Below are positions 56,950-64,000 of a stretch of 64,000 nt of DNA, one piece after another. Each line of letters begins with the position of its first letter. Position 1 is the first letter of the stretch. The notes under the pieces are model-generated. The model worked only from the letters and a program-made list of their open reading frames with translations. It was not told the origin of the DNA and searched no databases. Both the position numbers and the translations under genes were made by a program. The DNA is taken from the NCBI RefSeq assembly GCF_004352915.1, contig NZ_SJSY01000074.1, positions 434,001 to 498,000 of the forward strand. The letters run 5' to 3'. Source of the stretch: Flavobacterium zhairuonense. GTDB lineage: Bacteria > Bacteroidota > Bacteroidia > Flavobacteriales > Flavobacteriaceae.

Positions 56950-58341
56950 ATGAAAAAAACGATTCTTTTAACTGCTTTAGTTTTAAATGGATTGACCGCA
57001 TCTTTTGCTCAGTCAAATGATGAAAAAAACATTAAATTATTTTATAAAAAAGCCTTGACCGAAGCTAAATGTTATTCTTGGTTAGAATATCTTTCAAATG
57101 ATATCGGAAGCCGTTTATCTGGATCTAAAGGCGCTGCAGAAGCTGTAGAATATACGAAAAGACAATTAGAAAGCCTTGGTCTTGACAAGGTTTATTTACA
57201 AGAAGTTATGGTTCCTCACTGGGTTCGCGGTGAGAAAGAAACAGCTTTCATTCTAGATGGAAAGGTAAAAACTACAGTGCCAATTTGTGCTTTAGGAGGT
57301 TCTGTTGCAACTCCAAAAACAGGAATTACAGCAGAAGTGATCGAAGTGCAAAGCCTTGACGAATTAAAAAGCCTTGGTGACAAAGTAAAAGGAAAAATTG
57401 TATTTTTTAACAGACCAATGAATCCTGAAAACATAGGAACTTTTGATTCTTATTCAGGAGCAGGAGACCAAAGAAGAAGCGGTGCAAAAGAAGCAGCTAA
57501 ACTTGGTGCAGTTGGTGCAATTGTACGTTCGTTAAACTTACGTTTAGACGATTTTCCTCATGCAGGAGCACAAAGTTATGGCGATTTGCCAAAAGAGCAA
57601 TATATTCCGGCTGCGGCAATTAGTACTAATGGAGCTGAATTATTGAGCAAAACATTGAAAGCAAATCCAACTTTAAAATTCTATTTCAAACAATCTTGCG
57701 AGACGTTGCCAGATGCTTTGTCTTATAATGTTATTGGAGAATTGACTGGAACAGTAACACCAGAAAATGTTATGGTTGTTGGTGGACATCTTGATTCTTG
57801 GGATTTAGCTGACGGTTCACACGATGATGGAGCAGGAGTAGTGCAAAGTATGGAAGTGGTTCGTATTTTGAAAAACTTAAACTACAAACCTAAAAATACA
57901 ATTCGTGTGGTATTGTTTATGAATGAAGAAAACGGAGGAAAAGGTGGTGCAAAATATGAAGAAGTTGCAAAACAAAAGAACGAGAATCATATTTTTGCTT
58001 TAGAAAGTGATTCAGGTGGATTTACGCCAAGAGGATTTTCAATTGAAGCTGATGATGCTAACTTCAAAAAACTGCAAGAATATAAAAACCTTTTTGAGCC
58101 TTATTTGATTCATAATTTCACAAAAGGACACGCAGGATCAGATATTGAGCATTTAACTTCAAAAACGATTGTAAAAGCAGGTTTACAGCCAGATTCACAA
58201 CGTTATTTTGATTATCACCATGCAGCAAACGATAAATTTGACGCAATCAATAAAAGGGAATTAGAACTTGGCGCAGCTACAATGACATCTTTAATCTATT
58301 TAGTTGATCAAAACGGAATTGTTCTTCCTGCTTCAAATTAA
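56950..58341 (+). CDS. M28-family zinc peptidase, carboxypeptidase Q-like
   Basis: The 463-residue protein starts at ATG 56950; an in-frame TTG at 56911 is less likely, because a promoter-like TTCCTTTG (56914-56921) lies just inside it. It has a signal peptide (about 1-21, ending SFAQ), a PA-like insert around 120-245 and the M28 domain. Zinc ligands are His280, Asp292, Glu326-Glu327, Asp354 and His424, the full set for two zinc ions. It trims peptides or dipeptides outside the cytoplasm. It is separate from the glucan locus, with its own terminator. Confidence 0.9.
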   Translation: MKKTILLTALVLNGLTASFAQSNDEKNIKLFYKKALTEAKCYSWLEYLSNDIGSRLSGSKGAAEAVEYTKRQLESLGLDKVYLQEVMVPHWVRGEKETAFILDGKVKTTVPICALGGSVATPKTGITAEVIEVQSLDELKSLGDKVKGKIVFFNRPMNPENIGTFDSYSGAGDQRRSGAKEAAKLGAVGAIVRSLNLRLDDFPHAGAQSYGDLPKEQYIPAAAISTNGAELLSKTLKANPTLKFYFKQSCETLPDALSYNVIGELTGTVTPENVMVVGGHLDSWDLADGSHDDGAGVVQSMEVVRILKNLNYKPKNTIRVVLFMNEENGGKGGAKYEEVAKQKNENHIFALESDSGGFTPRGFSIEADDANFKKLQEYKNLFEPYLIHNFTKGHAGSDIEHLTSKTIVKAGLQPDSQRYFDYHHAANDKFDAINKRELELGAATMTSLIYLVDQNGIVLPASN

Positions 58342-58361
58342 TTTTTGATAAATCATAAAAC

Positions 58362-58394
58362 AAAAAAGCTATGAGTTTTGCTCATAGCTTTTTT
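58362..58394 (+). terminator. Terminator of the M28 peptidase gene
   Basis: A perfect 14-bp stem (58362-58375 with 58381-58394) and a 5-base loop, the arm ending in six T. Confidence 0.9.
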
Positions 58395-58435
58395 GCTTTT
58401 ATAATGTTTCTAAAACCTGAGCTCGATTGTTACAA

Positions 58436-58602
58436 GCTCCGGCGGAGCGTAATATTTATAGTTAAATTTGGTAGCATTGATTTAAGAAAGCTCCATCGGA
58501 GCGATTTTTTTTTCAAGATCATCAAATTATTATGACACCTCTACGAGGTTTTAACTGGTTGCTAAATAATAAATGCTATAAATATATCGTCCCTTCTGGG
58601 AC
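58436..58602. repeat. Cluster of four REP-like palindromes
   Basis: Four short perfect or near-perfect palindromes lie 40-55 bp apart: GCTCCGGCGGAGC (58436), GCTCCATCGGAGC (58490), CCTCTACGAGG (58538) and GTCCCTTCTGGGAC (58589). The first two are variants of one unit. This pattern is typical of REP sequences associated with TnpA-REP transposases in Bacteroidota. No transposase gene is present. Confidence 0.75.
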
Positions 58603-58631
58603 TTTTCATATTGATAATAATCAAGTTCAGG

Positions 58632-59306
58632 TTAATACGTATCAATCACTGTTTTCAATAAATTAGAATCGGCGAGGTCAGAGGGCGCGACAACATTTTC
58701 GTCTAACGGAATATCATTGCCATATCTCTCTTTCAGAATTTTTTCGACTCTTTCGTCAGTTAAATTAAAATCTTTCAGTTTTCTTAGTTTTGATAATTCG
58801 ATGGCGGCCGCGTTTTTGTATATTTTCCAAACCAATTCAGAGCAATATATTCGATTGTCTGTCCATTCAAAATAAGCATCATATTCTTTACCGTTAAATT
58901 GATGACTGTAATCTTTCATTTTTTGAAGAATTTCAGGTTTCAAAACATTGTTGTTTTTTAATCTTTTGATTACATATTTATTGTCTTTTCCATGTTGGAT
59001 CCAATCTTCTAAAGGAGTTAGTTTTACAGGTTGAACGGCTTCAAAAACAAATAAATCGCCATTCATTTTATAAATGATACCACAATGTGAAAATTTGGAA
59101 TTTGTGGCAATTCGTACCGCTTCACATTGAGGAGATTGCGAAGTCTGAAAAATAATATCACCATCCTGAATTTTATCGAAAGCAGTATTTTGTGCTTTTT
59201 TTCCTGAAAATGGATTATTCGGAAAAACTTTCATTGCAACAAACAGCGCACACCCAAAACTGAGCAAAAAAGTAATAATAAGAAAAAGGGATTTTGGTCT
59301 TTTCAT
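58632..59306 (-). CDS. YiiX/YebB-like NlpC/P60-type cysteine hydrolase
   Basis: The 224-residue protein has an N-terminal membrane anchor or signal (about 8-27) and a permuted NlpC/P60 fold. IQDGDIIFQ opens the domain, His is in FSHCGIIY, and the catalytic Cys is in RIYCSELVW. Such enzymes are thought to cut amide bonds in peptidoglycan or acylated lipids. The gene is monocistronic. Confidence 0.82.
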   Translation of the reverse strand: MKRPKSLFLIITFLLSFGCALFVAMKVFPNNPFSGKKAQNTAFDKIQDGDIIFQTSQSPQCEAVRIATNSKFSHCGIIYKMNGDLFVFEAVQPVKLTPLEDWIQHGKDNKYVIKRLKNNNVLKPEILQKMKDYSHQFNGKEYDAYFEWTDNRIYCSELVWKIYKNAAAIELSKLRKLKDFNLTDERVEKILKERYGNDIPLDENVVAPSDLADSNLLKTVIDTY

Positions 59307-59373
59307 ATTTAAATTTTAAAAAATTAAAAGTATAATTTATTCTTCAGTTTTCATTCTTAATTAACAGATGCAA

Positions 59374-59410
59374 AAAAGCAGAATTTCAAATGAATGAAAT
59401 TCTGCTTTTA
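59374..59410 (-). terminator. Terminator of the kdsA-outer-membrane protein operon
   Basis: A perfect 15-bp stem (59374-59388 with 59395-59409) lies 19 bp past the stop of the leftward gene and ends leftward in six T. Confidence 0.85.
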
Positions 59411-59428
59411 ATATTGTGAATGAATTTT

Positions 59429-60337
59429 TTAGATTCTAAAAATTCCTCCTACGGCAACAATTCGCTGAAAAAACATAAAATGTTGGGTAGCTTTATCGTC
59501 ATTGCTCATTGTTGTTCTGATATCTTTCATGTCAATGTAACCTCCTTTTAACTCACCTTGAAGGTAAAAATGTTTAAAGAAAGTGAAGTTTAAACCTGCT
59601 TTTGCAGATACACCAAATCCAGAAACATGAAAATCGTCATGGCGTTCCATTCCCAACAAACTTGTATTTGTTTTTGGATATAAAACCCCAGCTCCTAAAC
59701 CTTCAGTCAAGTTAATCTGAACTTTATCAATATTTGGCAAACCAAACCACTTTGAAATATCATCAAATCTAGAAACCTCAGTATTAATGTAGTTCAAACC
59801 ATCTGTGTGTTCGTACATTAAAAAAGCAGGAGGAAATCCTTGTGCTTCACCTTTAGGGTATCCACCTTCAATAGCACCATTTTGAGACATATCTACAGGA
59901 GTATTATTATATACTCCGTTGTAATAAGACCCAGGCTGATCAGCAGGTAAATTGATGTTTCCAGTAACATTTGCAATCTGATTTTGTGTCATCACATATT
60001 TCATATGGTCAACCCCAATTGTTACACTGTAGTGATCACTAAAAAAATAACCCAATCTCAAGTTTGTCTGAGGAATTGTCATGTTTGCAGGATTTATATA
60101 ATCAACATGATATCCTTTTGGTTTATCATGCGCAGACATGTCTGCAACTGTAAAGTTGTAATCTTTTCCTCTAAAATTTACATCAGATTTAGTGTAACTT
60201 TCTCTATTTCCTCCCCACATTACAAAGAATTTCCCTTTATTATGAGCAGTATATTTTTCTTGAACCGAAATTTCGTTCTGAGCAAAAGTGTTTAGTGAAA
60301 CACAAGCCAGAAAGAAAAATAAAATTTTTGTTTTCAA
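59429..60337 (-). CDS. Probable outer-membrane beta-barrel protein
   Basis: The 302-residue protein has a signal peptide (about 1-19, ending TFAQ) and alternating amphipathic strands (GYFFSDHYSVTIGVDHMKYV, FGVSAKAGLNFTFF, FYLQGELKGGYIDM), ending close to an aromatic-Arg-Ile terminus. No enzyme motif is seen. It starts 20 bp after kdsA on the same strand, so it is probably co-transcribed, which hints at envelope function. Family not recognised. Confidence 0.75.
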   Translation of the reverse strand: MKTKILFFFLACVSLNTFAQNEISVQEKYTAHNKGKFFVMWGGNRESYTKSDVNFRGKDYNFTVADMSAHDKPKGYHVDYINPANMTIPQTNLRLGYFFSDHYSVTIGVDHMKYVMTQNQIANVTGNINLPADQPGSYYNGVYNNTPVDMSQNGAIEGGYPKGEAQGFPPAFLMYEHTDGLNYINTEVSRFDDISKWFGLPNIDKVQINLTEGLGAGVLYPKTNTSLLGMERHDDFHVSGFGVSAKAGLNFTFFKHFYLQGELKGGYIDMKDIRTTMSNDDKATQHFMFFQRIVAVGGIFRI

Positions 60338-60357
60338 AGAACTTAAGTATTATAAAA

Positions 60358-61176
60358 TTAGAATGAGTTAACTGTCTTTCTGATGGCAACTAATTTGTTC
60401 ATTAAACCTTCAAAATAGTCTAAATGAAGCATATTTGCGCCGTCACTTTTTGCATTTGCAGGATCAAAATGCGTTTCGATAAAAATACCATCAACACCAA
60501 CGGCAATACCCGCTTTTGCAACCGTTTCGATCATGTCAGGTCTTCCGCCAGTCACACCTGCAGTCTGATTTGGCTGTTGTAAAGAGTGTGTAACATCAAG
60601 AACTGTCGATGCATATTGTTGCATAGTAGGAATTCCTCTAAAATCAACAATCATGTCTTGGTAGCCAAACATAGTACCGCGATCTGTAACCATAACATTC
60701 TCGTTATTACAGTCTAAAACTTTTTGAACGGCGTGTTTCATGCTTTCTGGACTCATAAATTGTCCTTTTTTCAAGTTTACTGTTTTTCCAGTATTTGCAG
60801 CCGCAACAACTAAATCAGTTTGACGAACCAAAAATGCTGGGATTTGCAAAACATCAACGTATTGTGCTGCCATATCAGCATCTTCATTCGTATGAATATC
60901 TGTTACAGTTGGAACATGAAAAGTTTCGGATACTTTTCTTAAGATTTTTAAAGCTTTTTCGTCGCCAATTCCAGAGAAACTGTCGATTCTAGAACGGTTT
61001 GCTTTTTTAAAAGATCCTTTAAACACATAAGGGATCTGAAGATTGTCGGTAATACCAACTAATTTTTCAGCAATTCTTAGCGCCATTTCTTCTCCTTCGA
61101 TAGCACAAGGCCCCGCCAATAAAAAGAAATTCCCGCTGTCAGTATGCTTAATTTGTGGAATATGTTGTAAGTTCAT
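60358..61176 (-). CDS. kdsA: KDO-8-phosphate synthase
   Basis: The 272-residue enzyme joins phosphoenolpyruvate and arabinose-5-phosphate to make 3-deoxy-D-manno-octulosonate 8-phosphate, the precursor of KDO in lipopolysaccharide. Signatures are LLAGPCAIEG, KGSFKKANRSR, GVTGGRPDM and HFDPANAKSDG. The ATG at 61176 gives the normal family length; a GTG six codons upstream lies almost at the predicted transcription start and is rejected. Confidence 0.96.
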   Translation of the reverse strand: MNLQHIPQIKHTDSGNFFLLAGPCAIEGEEMALRIAEKLVGITDNLQIPYVFKGSFKKANRSRIDSFSGIGDEKALKILRKVSETFHVPTVTDIHTNEDADMAAQYVDVLQIPAFLVRQTDLVVAAANTGKTVNLKKGQFMSPESMKHAVQKVLDCNNENVMVTDRGTMFGYQDMIVDFRGIPTMQQYASTVLDVTHSLQQPNQTAGVTGGRPDMIETVAKAGIAVGVDGIFIETHFDPANAKSDGANMLHLDYFEGLMNKLVAIRKTVNSF

Positions 61177-61196
61177 AAAATTATTTTTTTGCACTG

Positions 61197-61204
61197 CAAA
61201 GGTA
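61197..61204 (-). promoter_or_regulatory. Candidate -7 box of kdsA
   Basis: Read leftward, the bases give TACCTTTG, an exact match to TAnnTTTG, with a short leader of about 16 nt to the ATG at 61176. No -33 TTG is seen at normal distance. Confidence 0.45.
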
Positions 61205-61275
61205 GTTATGATTTATGAGTTTGAGATGAAGATTTAAGATTATTTTAAGAAGCTAATCCTGCTATTCGTTTCAAT

Positions 61276-61368
61276 ATTTCACTCTTAAACTTTTTTTTCC
61301 AAAGTCTGTTCAGGAGCTTCCTCCGGTCGCTCTGCCCAGTCAGGAAAAAATAAGTTTAAGAGTGAAAT
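61276..61368. repeat. Long inverted repeat, possible MITE-like or structured element
   Basis: A 25-base left arm (61276-61300) is mirrored by a 26-base right arm (61343-61368) with a single extra base. The 42-base spacer includes a C/T-rich segment with CAGGAGCTTCCTCCGG. The element is not part of any gene and looks like a short repeat spread in Flavobacterium genomes, but copy number cannot be checked here. Confidence 0.65.
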
Positions 61369-61543
61369 GATTTCCACTGCTATCAGGGCTAGAGTTTAGT
61401 GGAATTACGAAAATTGATCTAAAATCATTGTAGCTTATTTGGCAACAATATTAGGATATCAAAAGAAATTGGTAAATGATATTTATCATGTTTTATGATA
61501 CTCTGTTGTTTTTTATATAAAACTGATTAATAGAATTATCTAT

Positions 61544-63442
61544 TTAAATGTTATCAAATAAATTAAGTTTTCCAGTATCTAAATCATGTAAAAAACACTC
61601 TTTACGTAGAAAGAAATTAATCATAGTATTTGCTAATTCAATATCATTTTCACTTAAGACTTTAATTAATTGACGTATCAAGTTTCCGGAATAATCTCTA
61701 ACTTTCCAAACGAAATATGGAAGTAATGCATTATCAAAATGAGCATTATGAACAATTAAATTCCTGAATCTATAAATCATTAAAACATCTTCTTTAATGA
61801 GCTTGATGTTTTCCTCAATATTCTTTTTTGTTAATTTTGAATCACTATAAAAACTAATTGTGTTTTCTATTTTTTGCAGCATAAATAAGTCTTTCTCATA
61901 AGTTTTTATTTCAGGTAAACAAATAATGAATTTTTCTAAATAAATATTTTCACCAAAATTTTGGTTCAAGTTTGCTTTTATTATCAGTTCTTGAGGAAAA
62001 TGAATTTTTTTATTAAAAGATTTAACTTGTGATTCATAATGACGATATACTTCCCAGCCATAATCATATGCATATTTAAAAATTTGAGCAGATGAAATAA
62101 TTTCTTGTATTAAATGAATTTTTCCTTTTTTCTCATCGTTTAAAATATCTTTTTTGATATTATATTCTAGGTTAAATAAATTTTCAATTGCTATCCAGTA
62201 ATTTAGCATTTTATCTTCCTGTTTTACTGATTGTTCAGCTTTACTATACCAATGAATCGCATTTAGAAGCTTTGATTTTCCTTTTTCATTAAAATTTTCA
62301 TTGTCCCATAAGAATGAAAAATCATTTAGACTTTTTATATCATTTTCAAAATCATTTAGATCTAATGAGTCTCTATACTTAATATGGTTATCTTTTTTAT
62401 TTAACCCCCATGATGAATAAATATATTCTCCTTTTTCAACGATTAAATAATCTGTGGCAATAATTTCTATTTCAGTATTTTTTTTAAAATAACAACTTAC
62501 TAAATCGAGTGTGTTTTCAAGTTTTGTTAAGGCATTTATTAGGGATGATTTGGGTAACAAATAGTTGTCAATTTGTACAGAAGCTTGAATAAACTTTTCA
62601 TCTTGCTCTTTATTATGTAAATCTTCATATTTAAAATAGTCAGGATTTGTGATAAATCTTTTCTTGTCTAATGTGTATAAAGTAGTTTCTCCTATTTGTA
62701 TATCTATAGATCCTTTTAATCCTGTTACAATAAATATATAATTAACTGTCTTTTTTTCTTTATAGTAATAAAAAAGTAATGAATTTATTCGATCTGCAAT
62801 CGTCAAATTATCTATTAAGTTAGATACTTCAAGATTATATTTTTTATGATTAAAACGACCATTTTTAAATATATAATTTTTAGTATCTAAACTATGCGGA
62901 TATTTTGTTGAAATCACATTTTGGGTTATTTTATAACTAGAAAAAATATTTAAAGCAAATTTTTTAATATCATCTAAAACATATCCTTTTTTTATATATT
63001 CAACAATTATATTTTGACTTAAGTATGTTATGGAGTTCACAAAACTTATTGTTATTTCTTCAGGCTTTTGTAATTCGTGATTTAATAATTCGACACATGA
63101 ATTAAAATAAACTCCATCAAGAAATTCTTTTTTTAGATTTTTCGAAATTTCCAGAATATAATTGTTTCTACCGCTATTAAATATTGATAGCAATATTTTA
63201 AACTGCGAGCTAAATTTTTCTTTAATTACTGTGTCATTATTTAAATAAAATGAGATTTTGTTAAAAAAGTATTTTTTATTATCTGAATTTTGAAAAGAAT
63301 TTTCCTCAATTTCTGTAATAATATCTTCAATTAATATATGCGGATTATATAATGAGAGACCATAGGATTTTTTAAGAAAATTAGAAATTAAATCTTCCCA
63401 TAAATCAATCCAAAAATCAATTCGAATATCAATATTATCCAT
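61544..63442 (-). CDS. HEPN-domain protein (Apea-like), possible defence RNase
   Basis: The 632-residue protein is very AT-rich in codons compared with kdsA. The last third contains a helical HEPN domain, with YWIAIENLFN at about 455 and the RNase signature R-N-x3-H at Arg560-His565 (RNLIVH). The first two thirds are helical with no recognised domain and could be a sensor. Apea-type HEPN proteins are often RNases in abortive-infection or other defence systems. The gene lies between the kdsA operon and a lipoprotein gene and may be a single-gene insertion. Defence function is inference. Confidence 0.72.
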   Translation of the reverse strand: MDNIDIRIDFWIDLWEDLISNFLKKSYGLSLYNPHILIEDIITEIEENSFQNSDNKKYFFNKISFYLNNDTVIKEKFSSQFKILLSIFNSGRNNYILEISKNLKKEFLDGVYFNSCVELLNHELQKPEEITISFVNSITYLSQNIIVEYIKKGYVLDDIKKFALNIFSSYKITQNVISTKYPHSLDTKNYIFKNGRFNHKKYNLEVSNLIDNLTIADRINSLLFYYYKEKKTVNYIFIVTGLKGSIDIQIGETTLYTLDKKRFITNPDYFKYEDLHNKEQDEKFIQASVQIDNYLLPKSSLINALTKLENTLDLVSCYFKKNTEIEIIATDYLIVEKGEYIYSSWGLNKKDNHIKYRDSLDLNDFENDIKSLNDFSFLWDNENFNEKGKSKLLNAIHWYSKAEQSVKQEDKMLNYWIAIENLFNLEYNIKKDILNDEKKGKIHLIQEIISSAQIFKYAYDYGWEVYRHYESQVKSFNKKIHFPQELIIKANLNQNFGENIYLEKFIICLPEIKTYEKDLFMLQKIENTISFYSDSKLTKKNIEENIKLIKEDVLMIYRFRNLIVHNAHFDNALLPYFVWKVRDYSGNLIRQLIKVLSENDIELANTMINFFLRKECFLHDLDTGKLNLFDNI

Positions 63443-63466
63443 AAGTGCTATAAATCCAATTAAGTA

Positions 63467-63919
63467 TTAGTTCTGCTTTAAACTCAATCCCATCGGAACC
63501 ATTAAAATTCCTTTTTCATAAACATTTAAATAAAGGATAATTGGCTTTTTTTGACCTTCCCAAGTCAATTCATAAACATTCAAAAATCCAGCTCCCATAT
63601 CGCTTCTTTTTGTTGGAAAAGGACAACAAGTCTCCATGCGTTTATAGGTGATTTTTTCTCCTTTTGGTCCCGCAAGAGCATTTAAAAAACGCGTTTCGTT
63701 TAATGTTTCATCTTTGGTATTTCGGTAGAAAATATTCACTGGATAATCAGGGTCGTAACCGTATTTTTTGTCTTTTGCAAAAAGCGTTATGGCAAAAGTA
63801 TTGTCTTTTTTCAAAATTAAATCGGGAGCATTGTCATCAACATTCTTTAAAGTCGATTTTGTGCTCATGCAAGAAACTGCAGAAAATAATAAAATTAAAA
63901 AAAAGAATATTCTTTTCAT
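63467..63919 (-). CDS. Small lipoprotein of unknown function
   Basis: The frame opens at 63961, but an internal ATG at 63919 gives a clean lipoprotein signal, MKRIFFFLILLFSAVSC, with the lipid-bearing Cys at residue 17; this start is preferred. The mature ~134 residues include a CC pair in METCCPF and no known motif. Similar small proteins near kdsA are, as I recall, sometimes labelled 2-dehydro-3-deoxyphosphooctonate aldolase, but nothing in the sequence supports an aldolase. It probably sits in the outer membrane facing the periplasm. Confidence 0.75.
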   Translation of the reverse strand: MKRIFFFLILLFSAVSCMSTKSTLKNVDDNAPDLILKKDNTFAITLFAKDKKYGYDPDYPVNIFYRNTKDETLNETRFLNALAGPKGEKITYKRMETCCPFPTKRSDMGAGFLNVYELTWEGQKKPIILYLNVYEKGILMVPMGLSLKQN

Positions 63920-64000
63920 GGTTTTAAGAGTTTTGGTCATACAAATGTATCGGCTTTTCATTCACAAAAAATGATTTTGAAAATCTTTTTTGGTTTTAAA

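Larger units (their letters stand above)
61177..61543. other. Intergenic region upstream of kdsA with a long inverted repeat
   Basis: Apart from the kdsA -7 box and the inverted repeat at 61276-61368, no feature is seen in this 367-bp gap between kdsA and the end of the HEPN gene. Confidence 0.6.

Noticed and set aside
63920..63961. Upstream ATG for the lipoprotein at the right edge
   Set aside because: The extra residues would bury the lipoprotein signal peptide behind a charged segment; ATG 63919 gives a proper signal and lipobox.

Overview
The window looks like a chromosome segment of a Flavobacterium-type member of the Bacteroidota. The DNA is AT-rich. There is a SusC/SusD polysaccharide-utilisation locus, lipoprotein and outer-membrane genes of Bacteroidota type, several -7 boxes matching TAnnTTTG, and few Shine-Dalgarno sequences. 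No rRNA, tRNA, CRISPR array, integrase or complete insertion sequence was seen.

Layout. (1) 1-4.0 kb: the 3' part of an S9-type peptidase gene, facing an operon for a MauE/DoxX-like membrane protein and a small exported DUF6520-type protein. (2) 4.2-9.9 kb: a mobilisation module, with a candidate oriT, a MobC-like relaxosome protein, a relaxase, a TraG/MobC-type coupling ATPase and a CoiA-like nuclease gene. (3) 10.2-18.0 kb: a large NACHT-type NTPase with a nuclease-like N-terminus on the minus strand, then the plasmid/ICE backbone genes ssb, an unknown gene, pcfK-like, pcfJ-like and radC. (4) 18.1-35.1 kb: a defence island. It holds a two-gene operon (an unknown 692-aa protein plus a Cap4-like nuclease/STAND/TPR protein), a nuclease-nSTAND3 protein ending in an SSB-like DDLPF tail, a Gabija pair (gajA, gajB) preceded by a possible HEPN-like gene, and an IetAS pair (AAA+ ATPase plus subtilisin-like protease). 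(5) 35.5-41.0 kb: ordinary genes, including corA and the acetate pair pta-ackA. (6) 41.1-56.8 kb: a polysaccharide-utilisation locus with a membrane-spanning sensor/regulator, SusC, SusD, a LamG lipoprotein, a GH144-like endo-beta-1,2-glucanase, an esterase, a GH3 beta-glucosidase, a glycerophosphodiesterase and a GH43/discoidin/FN3 protein. (7) 56.9-64 kb: an M28 peptidase, a cluster of REP-like palindromes, a YiiX-like hydrolase, an outer-membrane protein, kdsA, a long inverted repeat, an AT-rich HEPN-domain gene and a lipoprotein.

How the genes work together. The 4-18 kb backbone resembles a mobilisable element, and the genes beyond it look like cargo acquired in several steps. A diverged copy of the DNA at the end of pcfJ occurs near 27.0 kb, at the far side of the AT-rich STAND modules. 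In the utilisation locus, the GH144 and GH3 enzymes would cut beta-1,2-glucan to glucose, while the esterase and the phosphodiesterase could strip acyl and phosphoglycerol groups. That combination suggests that decorated periplasmic or cyclic beta-1,2-glucans of other bacteria are the food source. The strongest candidates for undescribed biology are the 692-aa/STAND operon, the SSB-like tail on the nSTAND3 protein, and the glycerophosphodiesterase in the glucan locus.
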